Counted from the stretch's first letter, positions 1 to 5,217 are shown. The stretch: DNA of 5,559 bases from Marinagarivorans sp. UBA5870 (GCA_002432555.1 DJFO01000434.1:842-6400); one strand, 5' to 3'. A program made the numbers and translations. The notes: generated by a model not told the origin, from the letters alone.

Positions 1-530
1 TCGCGGGAGCGATTGGATACGGCGTTATGATTTTGGTCATGACCGCGACACCCATCGCCATGCACGGGCACCATCACGATTTTGGCAGCACCGCCAGCAT
101 CATTCAGTGGCACGTGCTCGGCATGTTCGTCCCATCCTTTTTCACCGGCCGGTTGATCGCACGCTGGGGCGAGGTAACCGTTATTCAATGCGGCTGCCTG
201 CTATTGGCGCTCTGTACCTGCGTCGCCCAATTGGGTACCGACTACTGGCACTACTGGGTGGCGCTCGTCGCGCTGGGCACAGGTTGGAATTTCACTTTCA
301 TTGGGGCGACGTCGCTGCTGACGCAGGCATACCTGCCCGCGGAAAAAGCGAAGGTCCAAGGCATGAATGATTTTTTGGTGTTTGGCTTTTCGGCGGCTGG
401 CAGCTTGCTCGCAGGACACCTGCAGCTGCAATTGGGCTGGCAGTGGTTGAACCTGCTGATGTTACCGGCAATCGGCATCGCGATGCTGCTGGTGTGGCGC
501 AATGGGCGGCGAAGCGGCGCGCCCGCTTAG
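1..530 (+). CDS. MFS transporter, C-terminal half (5' end outside window)
   Basis: This is the last 175 codons of a major facilitator superfamily transporter. The reading frame is open from base 3, so the gene starts upstream and the internal ATG at 27 is not its start. About six hydrophobic segments are visible, matching TM7-TM12: GVMILVMTATPIAM, IIQWHVLGMFVPSFF, a segment after the loop GRLIARWGE, the WVALVALGTGWNFTFIGA stretch, FLVFGFSAAGSLLAG and WLNLLMLPAIGIAMLLVW. The GRLIARWG loop resembles the MFS motif-A repeat between TM8 and TM9. The pattern of GWNF followed by TSLLTQAY, then AEKAKVQGMNDF, is one I associate with a proteobacterial MFS subgroup of unassigned substrate. The short basic tail RNGRRSGAPA fits a cytoplasmic C-terminus. 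An HGHHHDF cluster (bases 63-83) lies in the TM7-TM8 loop. The substrate cannot be inferred. The stop codon (528-530) lies inside the first unit of a tandem repeat. Confidence 0.88.
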   Translation, partial: AGAIGYGVMILVMTATPIAMHGHHHDFGSTASIIQWHVLGMFVPSFFTGRLIARWGEVTVIQCGCLLLALCTCVAQLGTDYWHYWVALVALGTGWNFTFIGATSLLTQAYLPAEKAKVQGMNDFLVFGFSAAGSLLAGHLQLQLGWQWLNLLMLPAIGIAMLLVWRNGRRSGAPA

Positions 531-648
531 AGAGAGACGCGCCCATTTAGAGGGGAAAGACACGCTCGTTAGAAAGGAAGTCGAGCGCTGATTTAGAGGG
601 AAACGACGCGTTTGCTAGAAGGAAGTTAAGCGCTGGGTAGAGGGAAGC
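517..648. repeat. Six-copy degenerate ~22-bp tandem repeat
   Basis: Six copies of a purine-rich motif, roughly RCGC(n4-8)TAGA followed by RGGAA, can be aligned on TAGA at 528, 548, 570, 594, 616 and 638. The spacings are 20, 22, 24, 22 and 22 bp. Examples are CACGCTCGTTAGAAAGGAAG (561-580) and AAGCGCTGGGTAGAGGGAAG (628-647). The first copy contains the TAG stop codon of the MFS gene, so the array begins within the coding 3' end and fills most of the gap to the convergent glycosyltransferase gene. The copies diverge by several bases, so this is an old array rather than a fresh slippage product. Function is unknown. Confidence 0.75.
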
Positions 649-653
649 AGCTG

Positions 654-700
654 GCCGAGGCGATCGGGTGTTGAGGTTCCTCGCGTCCCCCCTCCTCGGC
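654..700. terminator. Possible bidirectional terminator hairpin between convergent genes
   Basis: GCCGAGG (654-660) and CCTCGGC (694-700) form a perfect 7-bp inverted repeat. The 33-nt loop contains a smaller GAGG-TT-CCTC inverted repeat (673-682). It lies just past the stop of the minus-strand glycosyltransferase and downstream of the plus-strand MFS gene, where a terminator is expected. There is no T-tract on either side, so intrinsic termination is not shown. It may simply be a 3'-end hairpin. Confidence 0.25.
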
Positions 701-708
701 AGAGTCAA

Positions 709-1785
709 TCAGGTGCTCGCGCGGGCGAGTTCGTAGGTCGCGTCCAGCTCCTCCAGGTTGACCCGAAAGCTTGTGACGTCGCCTTGATCCGCCACCAGCA
801 GGGCCATAGGCAGATCAAGGGCGTCCGCGTACTCTTTGGAGCTCACCACGAACCGATCGGGCGCCACTATGCCCAAGGCAAAACCGTCGGGGGCCATGCT
901 GAGAAAACCGTGCATCAACCCGCTGCCCTCGACGCCCACCACACAGTGCGCATCGCGCAGCTCGGCCAGCAATTCGTCCACGGGCAGGCGGCCAGGATCC
1001 ACCACCGTGAAATCCCGCCGCTTGGCCCATTCGATGCACTCGGCTTCATTGGCCAAGTAGCGCATTTGGCCGGAGCGACCGCGCACCACATAGACCCCAT
1101 GGCCCTTGCGCCGTCCGCCGATGCGCCGGCGCACGCGATCGCGCAGATCGTGGTACCGCGAAGCTTTTTCCGGCGGATGACCCCAATCGTCAACCACCAC
1201 CAACTCCCGTACCTGAGCGCGCTCCACTTTGCGATCGTCCAAACCGAACAATTGCTCGTAGCGCGGCGCGTGGCCGTAACCCGGCTTACGCAGCATGCTT
1301 AGGGCGGGAATGCCCAAGTCGCGGGCGAGTTGAACGCGGGACGTGTTCTCGAATAACCAATCGCCAAAATAATTGAGGCCCTGGTGGGTCGAGATCAGCA
1401 GGCCGCTGTCGATCTGTTCGAGCGGCCGGCCGAAACCCGCGCGCACTTCCTGCCGCAGCCCCACCCCCATAAATGCCTTGCGGCGGCCGCGCACGTATAA
1501 ATTGGTCTGCTCGATACGCACATCCTGCAGAGTGTGCGCAATGGTCGCCGGGTGCGTAATGGGTCCGCCAAGGGCGATGGACTTCTGAATTTCCATACGA
1601 GTCGAGGGCGTAGTGCCGCGGGCGCGGTTGATATTCCCCGGCAGCATTATGGCCGCGGGGCGCACCGCAACCCCTGCCCGTTCCGGCACCAGCACTTCCG
1701 AGCGCACCGCCAGTTCCGCGTAATTCAGTCGGGCCGGTCGCCGCAGCAGCCGACGGACGAGAAAATGTAGGCGCTCGTCAATCAT
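709..1785 (-). CDS. GT61-family glycosyltransferase (DUF563-like)
   Basis: A 358-residue cytosolic protein resembling glycosyltransferase family 61 (Pfam Glyco_transf_61), whose members transfer sugars onto polysaccharides or glycans. The family core is visible. There is a central STHQGLNYFGDWLFENTSR segment (132-150), equivalent to the family's N-Y-x-H-W block. HGVYVVRGRSGQMRYLANEAE follows (229-249), and then DFTVVDPGRLPVDELLAELR (258-277). The block CVVGVEGSGLMHGFLSM (281-297) corresponds to the conserved G-x-x-G-[AS]-G-L motif near the nucleotide-sugar site. Length is normal for the family. The ATG at 1785 is the first possible start, because an in-frame TAA lies at 1792-1794. No Shine-Dalgarno is visible before it, so translation may depend on coupling to the DUF1993 gene ending 11 bp upstream. 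The N-terminal 120 residues are Arg-rich and less recognisable. No other polysaccharide gene is in view, so donor and acceptor are unknown. Confidence 0.8.
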   Translation of the reverse strand: MIDERLHFLVRRLLRRPARLNYAELAVRSEVLVPERAGVAVRPAAIMLPGNINRARGTTPSTRMEIQKSIALGGPITHPATIAHTLQDVRIEQTNLYVRGRRKAFMGVGLRQEVRAGFGRPLEQIDSGLLISTHQGLNYFGDWLFENTSRVQLARDLGIPALSMLRKPGYGHAPRYEQLFGLDDRKVERAQVRELVVVDDWGHPPEKASRYHDLRDRVRRRIGGRRKGHGVYVVRGRSGQMRYLANEAECIEWAKRRDFTVVDPGRLPVDELLAELRDAHCVVGVEGSGLMHGFLSMAPDGFALGIVAPDRFVVSSKEYADALDLPMALLVADQGDVTSFRVNLEELDATYELARAST

Positions 1786-1796
1786 GAAGTTTTAAC

Positions 1797-2309
1797 TCAG
1801 CTCTTGTAAGGCATGGCCCCAAGATAATCCTTTTTGCCCAGGTCGACGCCGTTGTGACGCAGAATGGCGTAGGCGGTGTTGACATGGAAGTAGAGGTTGG
1901 GAATCGCGTGCTGGATGGCGAATTCGAGGGCGGTCACGTACTTGCCCTCCCAGCGCGGCTGGCTGACGGTACGCTGCTCGATGCCGTTGAAATCCGCCGG
2001 GGTGAAACTCGCCAGGTATTCCCGCACCGACTTGATACGTGCCTGCAATTCCGCCAGGGTGGTTTCGGTATCCGGGTGCACGGGGGCGGATTCAACTTTG
2101 CCAGTCAGGCGGGCCACGCCCAATTTGGCGGTGTCGCAGGCGATTTGCACTTGGCGGATCAGGTGGTATTGGTCCGGCGCCAGCCGGGCATTGAGCAGCA
2201 CGCTGACGTCGAACTTTTTGCTGTCCGCGTAGGCGGCGCCTTTATCCAATATTGCGCTCAGATTGCCCAGCATTTTACTGAATTGCACAACGGTCAAATC
2301 ATAAATCAT
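1797..2309 (-). CDS. DUF1993 domain protein (DinB-like fold expected)
   Basis: A 170-residue protein matching my recollection of the DUF1993 family over its whole length. Recognisable parts are the N-terminal FSKMLGNLSAILDKGAAYAD, VLLNARLAPDQYHLIRQVQI and ACDTAKLGVARL, the DTETTLAELQARI helix, and the C-terminal YFHVNTAYAILRHNGVDLGK followed by KDYLG. DUF1993 is, to my knowledge, placed with the DinB/YfiT four-helix-bundle proteins, and its function is not established. The open frame extends upstream to an ATG at 2384. I chose the ATG at 2309 because AGGAG (2316-2320) sits 6 nt before it, the family alignment begins there, and the extra 25 residues are Arg/Ser/Phe-rich with no family resemblance. 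It is probably the first gene of a two-gene unit with the glycosyltransferase. No signal peptide is seen, so a cytoplasmic location is likely. Confidence 0.85.
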   Translation of the reverse strand: MIYDLTVVQFSKMLGNLSAILDKGAAYADSKKFDVSVLLNARLAPDQYHLIRQVQIACDTAKLGVARLTGKVESAPVHPDTETTLAELQARIKSVREYLASFTPADFNGIEQRTVSQPRWEGKYVTALEFAIQHAIPNLYFHVNTAYAILRHNGVDLGKKDYLGAMPYKS

Positions 2310-2315
2310 AAGTCG

Positions 2316-2320
2316 CTCCT
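2316..2320 (-). promoter_or_regulatory. Ribosome binding site deciding the DUF1993 start
   Basis: On the minus strand AGGAG is followed by 6 nt and then the ATG at 2309. Nothing comparable precedes the upstream ATG at 2384, so this site fixes the shorter start. Confidence 0.8.
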
Positions 2321-2341
2321 GTGAGACGAATCGTGAGAGTC

Positions 2342-2361
2342 GCGGAAAGTTGGCGGAAAGT
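2342..2361. repeat. GCGGAAAGT direct repeat in the DUF1993 leader
   Basis: GCGGAAAGT occurs at 2342-2350 and again at 2353-2361, an 11-bp period. It lies between the proposed promoter and the ribosome binding site of the DUF1993 gene. It could be an operator or part of an RNA leader; nothing in the sequence decides. Confidence 0.6.
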
Positions 2362-2370
2362 CGGGAGCGA

Positions 2371-2400
2371 AATATGACATTCATTGGGGCATTAAGCCAA
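2371..2400 (-). promoter_or_regulatory. Possible sigma-70 promoter for DUF1993-GT61
   Basis: On the minus strand TTGGCT (2395-2400) and CATATT (2371-2376) are separated by 18 bp. Each matches four of six consensus bases. A transcript would start near 2364 and have a leader of about 55 nt carrying the GCGGAAAGT repeat. The match is weak. Confidence 0.3.
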
Positions 2401-2475
2401 GTGCTTCCGCTCTAAGCGGTGCAAATAGCAATGCCGCGGACATTGGCCGTGGTCAGGCGCGATGACAAATCGAGC

Positions 2476-2491
2476 CGCGGCTAAAGCCGCG
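2476..2491. repeat. GC-rich palindrome CGCGGCT-AA-AGCCGCG
   Basis: Two 7-base arms are separated by AA, giving a strong hairpin on either strand with a TAAA loop. It is immediately followed by CGGCCG repeated at 2492-2497 and 2506-2511, which could form a second stem. It has the look of a dispersed intergenic palindrome; copy number elsewhere cannot be judged from this window. Confidence 0.6.
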
Positions 2492-2654
2492 CGGCCGGAA
2501 AACATCGGCCGGTTAGCAAAAAACCGTGCGCGACGGGCAACACACCCGCAGATCGAAAAAGGACCAATCGAAATGACTCACGGGCGGCGCCGTCGAGAAA
2601 ACACCTGTCACCGGCGCTCGAAAACATTCGCACAACAGTAAAGCCAGGCGCGGC

Positions 2655-2672
2655 GGCGGGCTTAGGCCCGCC
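2655..2672 (-). terminator. Hairpin downstream of TIGR03545 gene
   Basis: GGCGGGC (2655-2661), loop TTAG and GCCCGCC (2666-2672) form a perfect 7-bp stem with a tetraloop. On the minus strand it starts 17 nt after the TAA stop at 2690-2692, the expected place for a 3'-end structure of the two-gene operon. No U-run follows on that strand (GCCGCGCC instead), so it may stabilise or process the 3' end rather than act as a canonical intrinsic terminator. Confidence 0.4.
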
Positions 2673-2689
2673 AGCCGAAGGTTTGGTGT

Positions 2690-4441
2690 TTATTCCGAGC
2701 CGCGGCGTTTTAGCAGGCTCTCCTTCAGCCGGTCGGCGGCTCCGGATTTGACGTCCGCGAGTTTGGCGTTGAGCATCTGCTCGATATTCTGCTGCAGGGA
2801 ATTCAACTGGCCGTCCTGGGCGTCCAACGCCGCCAGCCAGTCCGCCTGGCCACCGAGCTGTTGTTGCAACTGCGCATCCAACTTGCCGCGCAGCTCCCCC
2901 TCGAACGACGCCAACTTGGCTTTGGCCTCGCCGAGCAGGGCATCGCCGATCACCCGATCGAGCGAGGATCGCACGCTCACTTCGGGATCGCTGAGTTGAC
3001 CCTTCACGCTGAGGTTGAGCGGTATCTGGAATTGCTGGTCAAGGAGTTGCGCCAGCTGCTGCAGATACTTGTTGCCCACCGCGGTAAAGTCCGGTTGCTG
3101 CAGCACTATCTGCGCCTGCTGCGTTATCGCGTTATCCACCAGTTTCATAGAACCCGAGGAGGCGATGAGGCCGCCGGTCAGGTTCAATAGGTTTTCACCA
3201 ATGCCGATGGCCGTGGCGCCCAACTTGAAACCCTCCAGCTGCCAACTCAAATTAGTGATCATTTCTTTGAGAATCGCGAAGTCGCCCTTCAATTCAAAAG
3301 CGGCCAGCTGCGGTAAATTTTCGACGTCGAGACTGAACCGAGTCGCCGCATCGATCAAATGGTGCTGAGCCGTCACGTCCTGCAGGCTGACCGTCGCTTC
3401 ACCGCCGCCGATCAGCCAATTGACCCGCGCATTTTTGATCCAAAAATCCGGGTAGGGCTGGCGCGGCAGGGGGAGGATACGATTGGGCAGGACGGGTTCC
3501 GGGGCGGCGGCGGGTTCGCCTTTGCCGCCCTCGTCCGGAATATAAGGTTTCACCAAACGGTAAAAGCCTTCAATTTGGCCGATTTTTTTGCCCCAAAAGT
3601 CGCCGAGCAAAATCTGACTCAAAGGGGCGATTCCGCCATCGCGCAAATTGGCCAGCTGCTGGAGCTGCTGCCAGTCCGCCACCCCCGCATCGCGCAATTC
3701 CTGCACGGACTGCTGCAGTTGGGTGCGGATCTGCGCCAGCGCTTGTTGAATTTGCCGAACCTTGTCGCGCTCCGCTTTGAGGGTTTCCTGCAAATTTTTC
3801 AGCTGCTCAGCTTTGCTGGCGAGGTCCGCAGCGTTTTCGATTTTGCTGTCGGTCAGGGTTTTGATTTGCGCCTGGATCTCCGCCAATTTTTCCGGTTTCG
3901 GCAGTTGCGCCTGCAAATCCGCCAGCTGCTGTTTTTGTGCTCCGATCAACTCCTGCAGCGCCTTGCCTTTGGCTTGGCTCTGCAAGTTGGCGCGGGCGAT
4001 CAGCTCCTGCACGTCGGGCAGGTCGAGCTTCAGCATGTCGGTCAGATCGATCTGCTCTTCGGCGTTGGCCAATTCACCGCGATACACTTTGCCCGGCGAA
4101 CGCCGCTCTCTGCCGTAACCGAGGCCGTCGATAGAAAGATCGTTGATCACGTGGTAACCGAGCAGCGCGGGCCAAACTTCCAGCGCCGCCCGGGCGCGGG
4201 CAAAACTCACCGTATTGTGCGTCGGTTTGTTTTTATCGGTGATTTGCAGATCCTCTATTTCGAGGGCGAGCGGGGCGAGACTGACCGAGACATCGTCGAT
4301 ATTCACCTCCGCCCCGGCCGCTTTTTCCAGTGTATAAATCAAACCGAGGCGAATCGCGAAACCGGCAAATAAATAAACTAAGGCAAACATCACCGCCAGG
4401 AGAACCAGCGCTACCAGCCAACCCGATTTACGAATAATCAT
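2690..4441 (-). CDS. TIGR03545 family membrane-anchored AsmA-like protein
   Basis: A 583-residue protein that I recognise as the TIGR03545 family, whose function is unknown. A single N-terminal membrane anchor (about 8-32, WLVALVLLAVMFALVYLFAG) precedes EKAAGAEVNIDDVSVSLAPL and EIEDLQITD, a layout typical of AsmA/DUF748-like proteins facing the periplasm. Residues 85-110 (EVWPALLGYHVINDLSIDGL) continue that domain. Residues about 155-250 form a long Gln/Leu/Ala-rich coiled coil, e.g. KQQLADLQAQL and QIQQALAQIRTQLQQ. A Pro-rich linker (303-330) leads to a second beta-rich region (331-490), ending in SVKGQLSDPEVSVRSSLDR, an AsmA-type C-terminal signature. A second Gln-rich helical region (503-575) closes the protein. 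The start is set by GAGGAG (4448-4453), 6 nt upstream. That site overlaps the stop codon of the preceding TIGR03546 gene, implying translational coupling. A role in envelope assembly or lipid traffic is an inference from the architecture. Confidence 0.85.
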   Translation of the reverse strand: MIIRKSGWLVALVLLAVMFALVYLFAGFAIRLGLIYTLEKAAGAEVNIDDVSVSLAPLALEIEDLQITDKNKPTHNTVSFARARAALEVWPALLGYHVINDLSIDGLGYGRERRSPGKVYRGELANAEEQIDLTDMLKLDLPDVQELIARANLQSQAKGKALQELIGAQKQQLADLQAQLPKPEKLAEIQAQIKTLTDSKIENAADLASKAEQLKNLQETLKAERDKVRQIQQALAQIRTQLQQSVQELRDAGVADWQQLQQLANLRDGGIAPLSQILLGDFWGKKIGQIEGFYRLVKPYIPDEGGKGEPAAAPEPVLPNRILPLPRQPYPDFWIKNARVNWLIGGGEATVSLQDVTAQHHLIDAATRFSLDVENLPQLAAFELKGDFAILKEMITNLSWQLEGFKLGATAIGIGENLLNLTGGLIASSGSMKLVDNAITQQAQIVLQQPDFTAVGNKYLQQLAQLLDQQFQIPLNLSVKGQLSDPEVSVRSSLDRVIGDALLGEAKAKLASFEGELRGKLDAQLQQQLGGQADWLAALDAQDGQLNSLQQNIEQMLNAKLADVKSGAADRLKESLLKRRGSE

Positions 4442-4447
4442 AGGGCG

Positions 4448-4453
4448 CTCCTC
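4448..4453 (-). promoter_or_regulatory. Ribosome binding site overlapping upstream stop codon
   Basis: GAGGAG on the minus strand lies 6 nt before the ATG at 4441, and its first two bases are the last two of the TGA stop (4452-4454) of the preceding gene. This arrangement favours coupled translation of the two products. Confidence 0.8.
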
Positions 4454-4943
4454 AATTGAATTTTTGGTAGAGCTGGTACAGCTTGCTCGCCTTCAGCACC
4501 TGCACGATTTTCCACCGCTCCAGATACCCCATTATCCGCAGCCGATACTGGCGCACCAGCAGGGCACCGAGCCACGCCACCGGCACCAGCAACAAGAGGC
4601 CGAGCACCAAAGCGCCGAGCACCAGGGTGTGATGTAGATGCATCAACTGCAACGCCTCAACCGAGCCCAAGAGTTGCAGCAGCTCCGGGTGTTGCGCGTA
4701 TTGCCAAGTGACCGCTTCCAGCGGCTCGGCAAAAAGCAACATGAGACCACTGCAGAGGCCCCAAACCAGGAGGAAGGTGGAAAGGTTAATGGCGAACAAA
4801 CCGACAACGATTACTATGAGCACGGTGAGCAGGCCGAACGGCAGGAGGCCCGCCAATAAACCGAACCCTATGGCCCAGCCGATCTGCCAGGGGGATGCCT
4901 CCGAATTGAGAACTCGCAAGATCTTCGCTAACAGGGTAAGCAT
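4452..4943 (-). CDS. TIGR03546 family small membrane protein
   Basis: A 163-residue inner-membrane protein that I recognise as the TIGR03546 family, the usual partner of TIGR03545. The opening LLAKILRVLNSEASPWQIGWAIGFG is characteristic. It is followed by GLLAGLLPFGLLTVLIVIVV (about 28-47), GLFAINLSTFLLVWGLCSGL (48-67) and a third hydrophobic stretch, TLVLGALVLGLLLLVPVAWLG (106-126). A basic amphipathic tail follows (RQYRLRIMGYLERWKIVQVL, 131-150). The P-x-x-x-L and N-L-S-x-F-L-x-x-W elements resemble the DUF2062 group of small membrane proteins. Length is normal for the family. The start at 4943 has a strong AGGAGG (4948-4953) 4 nt upstream. It is the first gene of the operon; the TIGR03545 ATG follows its stop after 10 bp. 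Biochemical function is unknown. Confidence 0.85.
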   Translation of the reverse strand: MLTLLAKILRVLNSEASPWQIGWAIGFGLLAGLLPFGLLTVLIVIVVGLFAINLSTFLLVWGLCSGLMLLFAEPLEAVTWQYAQHPELLQLLGSVEALQLMHLHHTLVLGALVLGLLLLVPVAWLGALLVRQYRLRIMGYLERWKIVQVLKASKLYQLYQKFN

Positions 4944-4947
4944 GGTT

Positions 4948-4953
4948 CCTCCT
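4948..4953 (-). promoter_or_regulatory. Consensus ribosome binding site of TIGR03546
   Basis: AGGAGG on the minus strand with a short 4-nt gap before the ATG at 4943 supports that start and suggests efficient initiation. Confidence 0.8.
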
Positions 4954-4961
4954 GTGTCTTT

Positions 4962-4967
4962 ATTATG
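4962..4967 (-). promoter_or_regulatory. Possible -10 element of the TIGR03546-TIGR03545 operon
   Basis: CATAAT on the minus strand matches five of six -10 consensus bases. No -35 is present: the hexamer at 17-bp spacing is CAATAG, which is part of the 11-bp repeat array. The start of transcription would fall near 4955, leaving a leader of only about 12 nt, barely enough for the ribosome binding site. If real, it would probably need an activator bound to the repeats. Confidence 0.35.
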
Positions 4968-5038
4968 GTCGGGCTATCGTGGGTCTATTGCCGGGCTATT
5001 GTTAGTTTATCGGCGGTTCATTGTCGCTATTGCCTGCT
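4964..5038. repeat. 11-bp phased tandem repeat array upstream of TIGR03546
   Basis: Seven units of the pattern TATnGnnGGGY start at 4964, 4975, 4986, 4997, 5008, 5019 and 5028: five steps of exactly 11 bp, then one of 9 bp. Examples are TATCGTGGGTC, TATTGCCGGGC, TATCGGCGGTT and TATTGCCTGCT. Unit positions 2 (A), 3 (T) and 5 (G) are identical in all seven. The array abuts and partly overlaps the proposed -10 element of the TIGR03546-TIGR03545 operon. An 11-bp period places each unit on nearly the same face of the helix. Confidence 0.7.
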
Positions 5039-5085
5039 GCTGGTTGATTTGGCCGCTGGCCGCCCCGTAATTGGCCCTTGGCCAC

Positions 5086-5121
5086 CCGTGCGACCGTTTC
5101 CAACCGTGCGACCATTTAAAA
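5086..5121. repeat. 18-bp imperfect direct repeat
   Basis: CCGTGCGACCGTTTCCAA (5086-5103) is followed directly by CCGTGCGACCATTTAAAA (5104-5121). The first ten bases are identical, and 14 of 18 agree overall. It lies about 70 bp upstream of the candidate -35 of the lipoprotein gene and could be a pair of regulator sites or a duplication. Confidence 0.7.
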
Positions 5122-5188
5122 AGTATGGCGCATTCGGGCAATGATGCAGTTGATAACACCCCGAGGTGCCTCCGGTCAATTCAACGGA

Positions 5189-5217
5189 TTCAAACCGCCC
5201 ATTCGATTGTCCATAAT
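5189..5217 (+). promoter_or_regulatory. Candidate sigma-70 promoter of the lipoprotein gene
   Basis: TTCAAA (5189-5194) and CATAAT (5212-5217) are separated by 17 bp, matching four and five of six consensus bases. Transcription would start near 5224 and give a leader of about 120 nt. This is the best promoter-like sequence in the window. Confidence 0.45.

Larger units (their letters stand above)
2310..2689. other. 380-bp intergenic region
   Basis: This stretch between the starts/ends of two minus-strand units has no convincing gene. It holds the DUF1993 leader and possible promoter, a GC-rich palindrome at 2476-2491, a pair of CGGCCG sites (2492-2497 and 2506-2511) that could pair with each other, a 22-codon plus-strand micro-ORF of doubtful status (2573-2641), and a perfect hairpin at 2655-2672 next to the end of the TIGR03545 gene. 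Confidence 0.7.

Noticed and set aside
517..648. CRISPR-like array
   Set aside because: The units are contiguous and degenerate, with no unique spacers and no cas genes.
654..700. Canonical intrinsic terminator
   Set aside because: The inverted repeat is real, but the loop is long and no T-run follows on either strand, so it is listed only as a weak candidate.
784..1302. A 172-codon plus-strand open frame opposite the GT61 gene
   Set aside because: It is a high-GC antisense shadow without ribosome site or recognisable domain; the minus-strand gene carries the GT61 motifs.
1854..2324. A 156-codon plus-strand open frame opposite the DUF1993 gene
   Set aside because: It has no ribosome site or family resemblance, and it covers the well-supported DUF1993 gene.
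3359..4372. A 337-codon plus-strand open frame opposite the TIGR03545 gene
   Set aside because: It mirrors the Gln/Leu-rich coiled coil (repeated RQLRLQ-like strings), resembles no family I know, and the opposite strand has a clear ribosome site, operon partner and family match.
4964..5038. A pho box bound by PhoB
   Set aside because: The 11-bp period fits, but the units lack the TGTCA core of the known PhoB site.
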